A stretch of DNA of 64,000 bases from Granulosicoccus sp036478565 (GTDB lineage Bacteria; Pseudomonadota; Gammaproteobacteria; Granulosicoccales; Granulosicoccaceae). A program made the translations under genes and the position numbers. This document shows, in pieces, positions 1 to 8,019 of this stretch. The stretch spans positions 3,782,001 through 3,846,000 of the forward strand of contig OZ245050.1 in assembly GCA_965224525.1 (NCBI GenBank), given 5' to 3'. Under the pieces are notes generated by a model that saw only the letters and a list, made by a program, of their open reading frames with translations, was not told the DNA's origin and did no database searches. Within the stretch, counting starts at the first letter, position 1; each line of letters begins with the position of its first letter.

Positions 1-82
1 CTGTCTGCTCAGTCAAAGAATACATAGATGCTGATCCCGCTGTAGTTCACGGGATACACCGCGATTTATTGATACTACGCCT

Positions 83-379
83 TTAGGTTCTACCTTTCCA
101 AACAGTGGGACTACGTCTCCCATGAAAAACCGACAATACAAATATCTCGTCTTCATAAACACGAAAATAGACGCTGAATGGAAATCTACGTGCCACAGCT
201 CGCCGAACACCTTTTCCGATAGGTTGATACATTTCCGGAGTCTCTGCCGCAGAATTGGACAATCGATATATTTCATCTGAAAACGCATCACCCAATCCGT
301 AAACCTTGCGTTGGTAATAGTCGGCGGATTCTTCAAACTCCTCCAAAGCTGCTTCCGAGAACCGTACTTGGCGAGTCAT
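83..379 (-). CDS. ParE/RelE-type toxin (type II TA)
   Basis: A 98-residue protein of the RelE/ParE superfamily. The N-terminal alpha-hairpin (VRFSEAALEEFEESADYY) is followed by basic beta-strands (GVRRAVARRFPFSVYFRV) and a C-terminal HGRRSP segment, as in ParE-like toxins. Family members act on gyrase (ParE) or on ribosome-bound mRNA (RelE); the sequence alone does not say which. Its start overlaps the end of the upstream antitoxin gene by 4 bp, so the two are translationally coupled. It is the leftmost cassette gene here; its own attC should lie at its left, but I cannot recognise one in the remaining 82 bp. Confidence 0.82.
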   Translation of the reverse strand: MTRQVRFSEAALEEFEESADYYQRKVYGLGDAFSDEIYRLSNSAAETPEMYQPIGKGVRRAVARRFPFSVYFRVYEDEIFVLSVFHGRRSPTVWKGRT

Positions 380-606
380 CCTTGTAGTCGTTTTTTAACG
401 CGAGACATCACATCTTCCAATGGGATACCCGCATCTGGAAACTCTTCGTGGTATGCAATTCGGCGATCAAGCTCCTTCCGCTGTTCTTCAGTTATCGGTG
501 ATTTCTCAATATCGTCGAACATTCCTTGCCATATTTCCTCGACCAATGCCATTCGAGTATCAATGTCCAGGCGGTCGATTCCAAGATCTTTTGCTGTAAC
601 TGACAT
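376..606 (-). CDS. addiction module antitoxin (TIGR02574/PF09720-like)
   Basis: A 76-residue acidic helical protein: MSVTAKDLGIDRLDID, then LVEEIWQGMFDDIE, then the TEEQRKELDRRIAYHEEFPD segment typical of short addiction-module proteins encoded just before a RelE/ParE toxin. An upstream in-frame ATG at 687 would add 27 residues with no resemblance to the family, so I prefer the ATG at 606. It overlaps the toxin gene by 4 bp. A perfect inverted repeat lies 33 bp upstream and is a plausible autoregulatory operator. Confidence 0.75.
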   Translation of the reverse strand: MSVTAKDLGIDRLDIDTRMALVEEIWQGMFDDIEKSPITEEQRKELDRRIAYHEEFPDAGIPLEDVMSRVKKRLQG

Positions 607-638
607 AGAGTATTTTCCGGCTGGTGGAATTTCGACTA

Positions 639-656
639 CCAGTTTACCAAAACTGG
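639..656. promoter_or_regulatory. inverted repeat, possible TA operator
   Basis: CCAGTTT-ACCA-AAACTGG is a perfect inverted repeat with 7-bp arms, upstream of the antitoxin start at 606. Type II TA operons are usually repressed through such palindromes by the antitoxin. Its role as operator is inferred from position only. Confidence 0.4.
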
Positions 657-851
657 AGTACAGATTCGAATTCTGTATATTTACCACAAAACTTCAGCAA
701 CTGAGGAGCGAGGGCTGCTAATACGCATGAACCGGATAGCCAGTAATTAATTTCATGTCGATTTTCGGAGCAATTTGTCATTGCTATCAATGGCCTTTTA
801 TAACCGGCAAGAGCAGCGCAGTTTACTTTAGCGAAATCTTCTGCCTGACAA

Positions 852-953
852 CCCTAACGCCTGCTTCAGTTGACGTAAAAAGTGGCGGAAATTTTGCGTT
901 TTTTTGCAAAATTTGTGACGCTTTTTACGGTCAACTGGAAGCATTTGTTATAC
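852..953 (-). other. attC site (variant subtype)
   Basis: Begins with CCCTAAC (RYYYAAC core) and ends with GTTATAC (GTTRRRY core), about 102 bp, with complementary inner arms (CAGTTGAC near the left end, GTCAACTG near the right). It sits just beyond the stop of the GyrI-like gene, as expected for the 3' attC of that cassette. Its arms match the attC at 10237-10334 rather than the majority type. Confidence 0.8.
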
Positions 954-957
954 CATT

Positions 958-1566
958 TTACGACATTGGTTGCCTGATTACTGTTTTCCAGTTTTCTGGA
1001 GCAGCACGCCGAATATCAGTTAAATAAATTTCGTGATGCTTGCCTATTAGCTCACTACCACATCCGGCTATGAACGAATGAACTCTCTCCACCGTAGGCC
1101 CTTCTTCTGAAAATGGGCCAACATGTAAAGTTTGAGCACATTTACCCTCTTGGAAAGGTTCAAATCTAACCTTATCAATGGCAGGTAGATTCTTCTTATC
1201 TTTAACTTGATGTATGGCAGCTTGAACTAAATCTTTTGTTACAAGTTCAGGCTGCATAATCATCATTGTCCATATCCATTTAGACTTATTATCATTGATG
1301 AAATCTGACATGTCATCAGCCCACCATAACCCTTCAAGTGGTAATACTCCGTAGTCTATTCCAATATCACCCTTTTTGATCATAAATTTAAGCGTATAAG
1401 ATACTGAATATAGAGCTTCAATCGCCTCTTTATATTCAGTCGTCTCTGGCGCTCCATTTCCATCAATCATAAGAAAATTCATTTTTGGTATGTCAACTTC
1501 GACTACTTTTTTTGCCGATGGTCTATAGAATTCCATTAATTCTTTTTTATAATCAATTTTCGACAT
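958..1566 (-). CDS. GyrI-like domain protein
   Basis: A 202-residue protein resembling the GyrI-like small-molecule-binding family (SbmC/Rob C-terminal fold). Visible family features are the N-terminal YKKELMEFYRPSAKKVVEVDIP, the MNFLMIDGNGAPET segment, and a late HVGPFSEEGPTVERVHSFI segment (GyrI proteins carry HxGPY/F near this place). Such proteins bind ligands or gyrase; no DNA-binding domain is present here. It is a single-gene cassette in the standard orientation (5' end toward attI) with its attC at 852-953. Ligand unknown. Confidence 0.8.
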   Translation of the reverse strand: MSKIDYKKELMEFYRPSAKKVVEVDIPKMNFLMIDGNGAPETTEYKEAIEALYSVSYTLKFMIKKGDIGIDYGVLPLEGLWWADDMSDFINDNKSKWIWTMMIMQPELVTKDLVQAAIHQVKDKKNLPAIDKVRFEPFQEGKCAQTLHVGPFSEEGPTVERVHSFIAGCGSELIGKHHEIYLTDIRRAAPENWKTVIRQPMS

Positions 1567-1585
1567 TTATTCAAATCTCCGAAGG

Positions 1586-1688
1586 GTATAACGTCTAGCT
1601 CACCGGCAATTGACGCGTGGCGTTGGTTCTGTGCGGAGCGCGGGTTCACGCCGCGTGTCAATTGTCCGCGTGCAGTTCTTTGTTATGA
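1586..1688 (-). other. attC site (majority type)
   Basis: Starts GTATAAC, ends GTTATGA, 103 bp. Long complementary arms: CAATTGACGCG on the left against CGCGTGTCAATTG on the right, around an imperfect inner pair (GGCG...CGCC). Nearly the same sequence recurs at six or more other positions in the array. It belongs to the ORF-less cassette on its right. Confidence 0.9.
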
Positions 1689-2454
1689 TCTCGTTCATTG
1701 CGTCGGGTCACCTATTCCACTATACATTTATCCGAGTAGCAAGCTCAACTTAAGCAGGTTAGCTCTGCAAATTCATCACAACGAAGCTTCACGCTATTTG
1801 TTCGCAACATCAGGCTGCTTATGACAAATTCGCTTTCTCTGCTTGCGTTGCTTGCATCCTATTGAGTGAGCACCGCCCCTCGGCGGCACTAACAGTTTGT
1901 GCTTGTATTCCGCCGGGTCGCTAGAGTGTTCTCCGCCTTCGGGCGGCTTACACATTACGCGCTTGACCGCTTTCTGCTTTTGAAACGTTCCGATGTAGAT
2001 CCTCAATGCGCAGGCCGGACTAACCGACAGGGTGCCGCTAGGTATGCCACCGCCGATTCCAGGCGGCTTGAATACTCGACACTTGTCGTCAGTCTAGTAA
2101 CGAACAACTTCATTCGTTCTTCAATGGCTAACACCACCAACTCGCCATCTTTGCGTCTTCTATTCCTTTGTCCGCCATTAGCGGCTTACAAAATTGGGTC
2201 TTGTAGTCTCATTGGCGCTAAAGCTGCGCCGCCGTTCCCGGCGCAATGAATACTTCGATCTTGCAGCCCCGACAACGCTAAATCGTCAACCGCCGTTTCC
2301 GGCGGCAGTGATACCAATTGCCAACCAACACACCATGATTCGCAACCAACGTTAAACACAAATAATTGTCTGCGCTTGTCGACTAGCGCGATCCGCCTTC
2401 AACGTATAGGTATTATTACTGAACCTTTGATTACGCTTTCTTTTAAATCATAAC
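1689..2454. repeat. ORF-less integron cassette element, copy 1, with period-60 hairpins
   Basis: About 765 bp with no credible gene on either strand. It aligns along nearly its whole length, at roughly 75-80 percent by eye, with 12033-12800, and in part with 6795-7130. GC hairpins of the form CCGCC-loop-GGCGG start at 1873, 1933, 2050, 2172 (shorter CCGC stem), 2229 and 2290. The first and last are 417 nt apart, which is seven steps of 59.6 nt; two steps (near 1993 and 2110) lack the GC stem. Several units are preceded by GCTAA or GCTAG and the last is followed by CAGTGATAC. No T-run follows the hairpins, so they are not ordinary terminators. Confidence 0.75.
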
Positions 2455-4215
2455 GAGGCTGTAGATTAATCCATGAAAACAACTCATGACGGGAATAGTT
2501 CAAATGATAAACGCCTTCACAACCCCTTGATTTCCAGGACTCTCATCAACCTTCCTGTCTTCTTGCCAAGCTTAATCGAGCCCTGTGGTCGCCTATTGGC
2601 CCATTTTCAGGCCACCTGTGAATACCGTTGTAACTTCTCTATATTGTGCACCATACAATACATCAGCCACTGGGCATTGACCTTGGTTTTACCGCGTAAA
2701 CTGAATCTGTTGAGCCGTTTTGTTGTGTTGATATTGCCAAAGACCGGCTCAACCGTTCCCAGGCGTTGGCTGTAACAATGCCGACCTTTATCGCTATCGA
2801 TCTTTTCTTTCATTCTGTCAATAGAACTCAGCGTTGATTGCCTTTCGGCTGATAGCTTAATCAATACTTGCCGGCCCTGTTCTTTTACCGGTTTGCGCAT
2901 GCAGTGTTTAAGTAAGGGGCAGTTGCGGCACTTACTGAGGTAGCCTGTGAAGGAGCGATAGGTTTTACCATCCATAACCCGTGTGCCGCCTGACCACATC
3001 TCATTGCCCGCAGGACAGCGACAGGTTTTCGTATCGGGATCATAGGAGAAATCTTCCGCTTTAAACCAGCGCGCTTTTCTGGCCTTGGGCTGATAGCGAT
3101 CTCGATCAATAAACCGGGGGTCTCTTTTTCTGAAGTTGCCATCAGCTATGTAGGCATCAATACTTTTATCAAAGCAGTGCTCAACGCTCTGTGCACAATG
3201 GAAACCGGAATCTGCTGTGACTTTACTGCCCGTTACATACGGCTTTCCCATGTTCTCGGTGACGGTCTCTATCATCGGTTTGAGCAAGTTATTCTCTGGT
3301 CCCTGACCGAAGGCTTCTGCGCCTACGATGATCTGATGCTTCTCATCAACCGCTGCAACGCCGTTATAGCCCTGTAGAACACCGTGTGAAGTGCGCATCT
3401 TGGCGCTCTCATTATCGGTGATATTGCTTTTGATGAGCTTACCCTTCAGACCCCGTCGATCTTCCGTGATCGCACAGAACTTCTTTATTTTTCGTGAGGC
3501 CTTTCTCAGTGTTTCAATATTCTTTTGTTCCGCTGCCCGGCGCGTATGATCATTGTCTTGCCCCGTGCCATCCTCTTCTCGGTGTTTGGCCAGCAGGCGC
3601 CGCACGGCTCGATTGATCTTTTTTTCTTTCTTTGCCAGCTCTGCATGGGTTCCCGAATGCTCTTTTGACGCATTCGAGGGCATCTTGCAGCCATCCACTG
3701 CAAACATCTCACCACCGATCAGACCCTGGCTGCTACAGACCAGTAAGACCTCGGTAAACAAGGATTGGATAACATCGCCCATCTGGGCAATAAAACCGGC
3801 AATCGTGGTGAAGTGCGGTTGGCTATCGGCGGACAGTGCCATGAAAACAACGTTCTCTCGACACAATCGTTCAATTTGTCGGCTGGAGGTATGGCCTCGT
3901 GCGTAGGCGGCAAGAACTATTTTCAGTAACAGCGCAGGATCGTAGGCGGGGCTACCCACTTCATCATTTTTATAGCGCGCATCAAACACACTCATATCGA
4001 GGTGTTCATCAATTAAAAAGCTCAGCGTGTGCTCAAAGGTTCCAGGGATTATCTGTTCACAGAAAACGATGGGTATCAGTTTACTCTGCTCAAGGTTATA
4101 ACTTTTATAGCGAGCCATACCGAAATCCACTAAACGGACAGTGGCTTCATTTTAGAATATTGAAACGCGTAAGTCTCGATAAATTAGGGGGTAAATGGGG
4201 TTTTTCTACAGCCTC
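2455..4215 (-). mobile_element. IS1182-type insertion sequence inside an attC core
   Basis: A 1761-bp element bounded by imperfect inverted ends: GAGGCTGTAGATTAATCC at 2455 and, read on the other strand, GAGGCTGTAGAAAAACCCC from 4215. It carries one intact transposase gene. The left flank ends ...CATAAC and the right flank begins AACGCCTAACTC; fusing them restores the usual attC start (CATAACGCC), so the AAC is probably a 3-bp target duplication. The IS therefore interrupts the R'' end of the attC that continues at 4216. Confidence 0.85.
2607..4118 (-). CDS. IS1182 family transposase
   Basis: A 503-residue DDE transposase. It has an N-terminal DUF772-like region (SPAYDPALLLKIVLAAYARG, SSRQIERLCRENVVFMALS), a catalytic core with GGEMFAVDGCKMPSNAS and KVTADSGFHC supplying acidic residues, and a cysteine-rich insert (CRCPAGNEMW, then CRNCPLLKHC). 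The C-terminal GTVEPVFGNI carries the final glutamate. I prefer the ATG at 4118 (MARYKSYN) over 4130. Length is normal for the family and there is no frameshift, so the element may still be active. Confidence 0.9.
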   Translation of the reverse strand: MARYKSYNLEQSKLIPIVFCEQIIPGTFEHTLSFLIDEHLDMSVFDARYKNDEVGSPAYDPALLLKIVLAAYARGHTSSRQIERLCRENVVFMALSADSQPHFTTIAGFIAQMGDVIQSLFTEVLLVCSSQGLIGGEMFAVDGCKMPSNASKEHSGTHAELAKKEKKINRAVRRLLAKHREEDGTGQDNDHTRRAAEQKNIETLRKASRKIKKFCAITEDRRGLKGKLIKSNITDNESAKMRTSHGVLQGYNGVAAVDEKHQIIVGAEAFGQGPENNLLKPMIETVTENMGKPYVTGSKVTADSGFHCAQSVEHCFDKSIDAYIADGNFRKRDPRFIDRDRYQPKARKARWFKAEDFSYDPDTKTCRCPAGNEMWSGGTRVMDGKTYRSFTGYLSKCRNCPLLKHCMRKPVKEQGRQVLIKLSAERQSTLSSIDRMKEKIDSDKGRHCYSQRLGTVEPVFGNINTTKRLNRFSLRGKTKVNAQWLMYCMVHNIEKLQRYSQVA

Positions 4216-4314
4216 AACGCCTAACTCACCGGCAATTGACACGCGGCGTTGGTTCTGTGCGGAGTGCAGGTTCACGCCGCGTGTCAATTGTCCGCGTTCA
4301 GCTTTTTGTTAGAT
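4216..4314 (-). other. attC site (majority type), left core interrupted by IS
   Basis: The body of a majority-type attC (CAATTGACACGCGGCG...CGCCGCGTGTCAATTG) ending GTTAGAT at 4308-4314. Its left core is split by the insertion sequence: TAAC at 2451-2454 and AACGCC at 4216. An internal GCCTAAC could act as a replacement RYYYAAC core. It lies at the 3' end of the gene at 4364-5557. Confidence 0.85.
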
Positions 4315-4363
4315 GTCACATATTTTATTGTTTAATGGCGCATAAAGAGTATAGGTGTGTCCG

Positions 4364-5557
4364 CTATATTTTTTTATACACATGACGCCATCGACTAAAA
4401 TCATGAATGCTAATATCCGGCAGGTCATCATTGTCACTAGGGGTTTTAATTTTGAGACTTTCCATGTCAAGAGACAGCATAGATCGTAGAGTACGCGATT
4501 TTGCAATTGTCAGTACATATGCAGCAGGGTACATCTCATCCGCAGTTCCCTTGAAGTCCTCATCACAACCTTTGCGCAGCTCAAGTTCAGTTAGATCCTC
4601 CTGCTCTTCAATCCATTGAACTTCTAATTCTGAAGCGTGGTCCCTCCGAGAATACTCTCTAAACAGATTGAAGTCTGAATCGGGCATCGCGGCGCTGACC
4701 GCGCCTGAACAGACCTCATCGGCAAAGTTTCCAATAGGACGATTGCAGCCAAATTTCCTATAAACGTTCGTAGGCTTGAAGAGCATAGGGAAGTTGACAT
4801 AGTAAATCCATAGCGCGGCTTCTAGCACTAACTTGTTGAAGCGCCAGAATACTATTCCACTCATATTAGGTATACCTGGGGCGTAAGATGAATTCCGAGG
4901 GGATGAAGAATGGCCGTATGGATGAGACGCATGATTCGACAAGTCATCGAGATGCACCTGAGCACGTCTACGTATGGGCTTGCAAAAATTATCATTCGGC
5001 ATGGAAGACTTTAGCGCAGCGTGCCATCCCGGGTGCCTTTCTGTTCTGTGATATTCCTCAAGCCGTTCAAAATTTCTTTTCGCATTGCAAACACGATAGA
5101 AGTACAATTGCAGTACACTGAATTCGAGAAATGGTCTAAGTATTGAGACGCTACTTGCACTGCAATAGTGAAGACCGGCCAGCAAGCTGTCTTTCATGAG
5201 AAAATCAGCTTCGTAGTAGAAGTACCACAGTTTCATTGGGGTTAGCGGACTTGACTCTGGATACAGTTGCAAGGGAAATATGTCCTGAATTTCTCGATAT
5301 GCAATCAATTTGCGTTTGAAGTCAACCCATTCGTCACGAAATATGTTCTGGTCATTCGACTCGAGAAACTCGAGTGTTATCTGCGCATCCGCAGAGAGAC
5401 GATTCTTAGATATTCCGAGAATTTCAACCAGTGACTCTGCATCGGTCCAGCCGTTCTGATAAGGATCAATAGAAATAGAAACCGTGTAGGTTCTGTCTCT
5501 CTGGTATTCGTCCATCAGATCATCTATGAAACTATTTTCTGTCTTCCGTGCAGTCAT
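4364..5557 (-). CDS. cassette protein of unknown function (397 aa)
   Basis: A single-gene cassette in the standard orientation. The 397-residue product is largely alpha-helical, with no signal peptide. A central segment is rich in aromatic residues (MKLWYFYYEADFLMKDSLLAGLHY; SILRPFLEFSVLQLYFYRV), and a conserved-looking ERLEEYHRTERHPGWHAALK precedes a histidine-rich loop (HLDDLSNHASHPYGHSSS). The pattern recalls helical domains of uncharacterised defence or DUF5677-type proteins, but I cannot assign a family. Gene and attC (4216-4314) form one cassette of about 1.4 kb. Confidence 0.7.
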   Translation of the reverse strand: MTARKTENSFIDDLMDEYQRDRTYTVSISIDPYQNGWTDAESLVEILGISKNRLSADAQITLEFLESNDQNIFRDEWVDFKRKLIAYREIQDIFPLQLYPESSPLTPMKLWYFYYEADFLMKDSLLAGLHYCSASSVSILRPFLEFSVLQLYFYRVCNAKRNFERLEEYHRTERHPGWHAALKSSMPNDNFCKPIRRRAQVHLDDLSNHASHPYGHSSSPRNSSYAPGIPNMSGIVFWRFNKLVLEAALWIYYVNFPMLFKPTNVYRKFGCNRPIGNFADEVCSGAVSAAMPDSDFNLFREYSRRDHASELEVQWIEEQEDLTELELRKGCDEDFKGTADEMYPAAYVLTIAKSRTLRSMLSLDMESLKIKTPSDNDDLPDISIHDFSRWRHVYKKI

Positions 5558-5612
5558 ATGTATGAGTGAGTCTGATTGGGACGCTATAGTGTACTAAGGT
5601 AGCTCCAGTGAC

Positions 5613-5714
5613 ATCTAACGCCGAAGTTCAGCGGAGTTTGCAGCCGGTGCGGGTTGTGAGGTATTCATCGTTCCGCGCCGGCTGCAAACTTCCGTCTGGA
5701 ACGAATTGTTCGAT
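5613..5714 (-). other. attC site (divergent type)
   Basis: Begins ATCTAAC (5613-5619) and ends GTTCGAT (5708-5714); the right core has C where the consensus has a purine. The arms GGAGTTTGCAGCCGG and CCGGCTGCAAACTTCC are complementary. This sequence differs from the majority type, which suggests the TumE/TumA-type cassette on its right came from another integron. Confidence 0.8.
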
Positions 5715-5822
5715 GCGTAATGCATTTGCTTTCTGGCGAGTTGATACGCTAATTCCTATTCCACTATCGCTTGCAGAAAATAACCAAGGCATTTGATTCA
5801 GTATTTTAAATACTGGACACTA

Positions 5823-6185
5823 TCATGCAACCAATCGCACATGTGCATCAATGACATCCCAGGGTGCAATTATCAACCCCTCACTATCTCGTTGAATAAG
5901 ATCTACTGCCTCAAGCTCCGTAGCATCCACATGCACGTTCTTGTAGTCTCGGCCGAGAACCTTGGATAGCGCTCGCACGCTCAAAGGCCCCTGCTGTCGA
6001 AGTGCTCTCAAAAGCTCAAATCGTTTGGGTGTTAGTACAGATACAAGCGTTTCCAGGTTTTCGAAATTTAGATGTATTTCAACATCAACTTCCTTTCCCG
6101 CTTCAGCCTTGTGCCAAGCATTAATAAATCGCTTGTAACTTTTTTTGGCATCTCCAACGCCAATGTTAATCGTTTGCTGTTTCAT
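5823..6185 (-). CDS. winged-helix antitoxin (TumA-like)
   Basis: A 120-residue protein with a C-terminal winged helix: TPKRFELLRALRQQGPLSVR, then ALSKVLGRDYKNVHVDATELEAVDLI, then the wing QRDSEGLIIAPW. This MarR/HVO_A0114-like layout is common among antitoxins encoded immediately after DUF6516 (TumE) toxins. Its start overlaps the toxin gene by 20 bp, so the toxin comes first. It probably neutralises the toxin and represses the operon. Family naming is by resemblance and order. Confidence 0.7.
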   Translation of the reverse strand: MKQQTINIGVGDAKKSYKRFINAWHKAEAGKEVDVEIHLNFENLETLVSVLTPKRFELLRALRQQGPLSVRALSKVLGRDYKNVHVDATELEAVDLIQRDSEGLIIAPWDVIDAHVRLVA

Positions 6186-6474
6186 TTAGTTCGCCTCTTA
6201 TTCGAGCAACATCTGATTCAAAATCTTGAATTAGCACCTCGACCGTTTGAAATATATATTTTCTCTCTTCTTCACCATAATGCCTGTGATCACCTTTACC
6301 TTGTTCATTATCATATCCAACAAGGCGTTTACCCGAAACACCATAGAACAAGCTATATTTCAAACCGTGTGGCCTCTCACTATTTGGTTCCGGCAGCTTC
6401 CAGATCACCATTTCCTGAATTGCCCCGTCAGGGAATACCAATTTGTCGCGGAATATGAGCGTAGCAGGAGACAT
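6166..6474 (-). CDS. TumE/DUF6516-type toxin
   Basis: A 102-residue protein with the DUF6516 pattern: MSPATLIFRDKLVFPDGAIQEMVIWKLP, HGLKYSLFYG, VGYDNEQGKGDHRHYGEEERKYIF. The D-N-GKGDHRH stretch supplies acidic and histidine residues that would suit a nuclease site. It is the first gene of a toxin-antitoxin cassette. The ATG lies 9 nt after a candidate -10 box, leaving no room for a ribosome binding site. Confidence 0.72.
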   Translation of the reverse strand: MSPATLIFRDKLVFPDGAIQEMVIWKLPEPNSERPHGLKYSLFYGVSGKRLVGYDNEQGKGDHRHYGEEERKYIFQTVEVLIQDFESDVARIRGELNETAND

Positions 6475-6483
6475 GTATGGTTA

Positions 6484-6512
6484 CTTATACCATATATCAA
6501 CGCCACCGACAA
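6484..6512 (-). promoter_or_regulatory. tumE-type cassette promoter and operator
   Basis: On the minus strand TTGTCG (6512-6507), a 17-nt spacer and TATAAG (6489-6484), with the ATG 9 nt further on at 6474. A 6-bp inverted repeat, TATGGT / ACCATA, spans 6476-6494 and overlaps the -10 box. A start point seven nucleotides after the -10 would give a nearly leaderless transcript. Confidence 0.5.
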
Positions 6513-6691
6513 TCAACACCAAATTGGACTGTCAGTCCAAGATCAAATGGTATGCGGAATGCAAATACAGTTTGCCGCCGAGGCCACTCCAGGTCCAAGC
6601 TGGAATTGTCGACTCAAGATTCTGTGGAAATTCAAATAAAACTCTCAGCCCCCATACATAATAAGTTCACTACCGATAAAGCGCCTTTAGC

Positions 6692-6794
6692 ATCGAACGC
6701 CAAGCTCACCGGCATTTGACACGCGGCGCGCGTTCTGTGCGGAGTGCAGGTTCGCGCCGCGTGTCATTTGTCCGCGTGAAGCTGATTGTTATGA
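6692..6794 (-). other. attC site (majority type, second subtype)
   Basis: ATCGAAC at the left and GTTATGA at the right. The arms read CATTTGACACGCGGCGCG / CGCGCCGCGTGTCATTTG, a variant shared with 11930-12032 and 13264-13366 that differs from the CAATTGAC subtype on both arms together, as expected when folding is under selection. Confidence 0.88.
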
Positions 6795-7130
6795 TCTCGT
6801 TCATTACGTCTGGTAACCATTCCACTATACATTTGTCCGAGTAGCAAACTCAACTTAAGCAGGTTAGCTCTGCAGAACCATTTCAACGGCGGATTATATT
6901 ATTTGTTCGCAACGGTAAATAGTTTATGACATTTTTATATTCTCTGATTGCGTTTCTTGAGTCCTCCGCATACTTTGGTTGAATCGTATTGATTAAGCAT
7001 TGCCTCTCGGTGGCCCTAACCATTAGTGCTAGTTTCCCACGAGCCCACTAGACCAGTCAACGCTTCAGCGGTTTACATTTTGTATGTTTGGATTCTTGAT
7101 GCAGACGAGCCGCATGACAGGCTAACTTGG
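6795..7130. repeat. non-coding cassette element, copy 2 (left part)
   Basis: Directly follows the attC and matches the first 300 nt or so of copies 1 and 3, including the shared block around 6800-6880 (CATTCCACTATACATTTG, AACTTAAGCAGGTTAGCTC). Hairpin positions 1 and 2 can still be located (near 6999 and 7056) but are degenerate: the first reads TGCCTCTCGGTGG. Similarity fades near 7130, before the plus-strand gene at 7255. Confidence 0.65.
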
Positions 7131-7254
7131 ACAGCCCACTGCGCTCTAAGCCCAGTTTGAATTTTAAAGATCTGAAGTTCTGGGAAGGCTAACCCAAAAC
7201 CCAATCTGGTTAATCAATTGATCTGGTAAACTGCTCAATTTACTAGATAGCTGT

Positions 7255-8019
7255 ATGTCATTACGAAGTAAAGCCCCGAGAATCGACATGTTACTTTTCG
7301 AAAAAGAACATCTGTACAACATACTGGATAAGCAATCGCGTGCACAAGCAGTGCATGATCTACTTGAAGAAGGCGGTGATATCCCAGGTAATCGTAAGAG
7401 AATTAACGAATCATATGAGTTTTACCGTCATGGTGGAAAATATACTTTAGATTGTATATTTGAACAGTTTCGATGGCATTTAGTTGCTCAGCCATTTGAG
7501 GATGGCCAGGTTATCAATGAGTGGAAGCATGAAGCTAGCTCAATTGAGTACAGCAACTTTAACGGTGAACTTGGCAATAGGTTTTTGACTATCAACCACT
7601 CTAGGTTAGATACCCATTTGGATGATTATCTTAGTAATGAAAATAGCTATCTACAATCAGAATATTTGAATCGCTGGTTAGTAGATATGTTGATATATGC
7701 AGAATGCCGTCTAATTGCATTAGAATCATTTGGTCGTGTGAACTTTAGCTATCCGAAGCATCCATTCTGGCGATTTAAAGCTAAGAAACTATACAGAAGT
7801 AAATTGATAGAAGTATTGCCAGAGGCAGTGCGCGCCTATCGTTGCCTTGATGAAACAATAGTAGATTGGAACACGACTCTAAAAGTGCTCAATGGTGCTT
7901 ACAACAACGGTATTAGTTGGAGAGACCCACTCCCGAACTTAGTTCACGAACTTTCTGAGCGGGCAAACGCAAAAACCAAACCCAGTAGAGAAGTAATGAC
8001 CACAAGCACGTTGAGTTAA
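7255..8019 (+). CDS. inverted cassette protein of unknown function (254 aa)
   Basis: A 254-residue soluble protein, rich in aromatic and charged residues, with no signal peptide. Visible segments are MLLFEKEHLYNILDKQSRAQ, GGKYTLDCIFEQFRWHL and WLVDMLIYAECRLIALESF. I recognise no family. The gene runs opposite to most cassettes, so it cannot be read from an integron promoter. A candidate promoter TTGATC (7218-7223), 17-nt spacer, TACTAG (7241-7246) ends 8 nt before the ATG. The gene is flanked by the left and right parts of the hairpin element. Base composition is AT-richer than the chromosome to the right. Confidence 0.65.
   Translation: MSLRSKAPRIDMLLFEKEHLYNILDKQSRAQAVHDLLEEGGDIPGNRKRINESYEFYRHGGKYTLDCIFEQFRWHLVAQPFEDGQVINEWKHEASSIEYSNFNGELGNRFLTINHSRLDTHLDDYLSNENSYLQSEYLNRWLVDMLIYAECRLIALESFGRVNFSYPKHPFWRFKAKKLYRSKLIEVLPEAVRAYRCLDETIVDWNTTLKVLNGAYNNGISWRDPLPNLVHELSERANAKTKPSREVMTTSTLS

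Noticed and set aside
1..82. Possible attC for the leftmost TA cassette
   Set aside because: No RYYYAAC...GTTRRRY pair with complementary arms is visible; the site may lie beyond the window edge.
1794..2249. Short open frames on both strands in the ORF-less cassette
   Set aside because: They run across the GC hairpins, are not conserved in copy 3, and lack ribosome binding sites.
1873..2306. Calling the hairpin array a CRISPR array outright
   Set aside because: Repeat units are too different from each other outside the stem, and no cas gene is present; reported instead as a repeat element.
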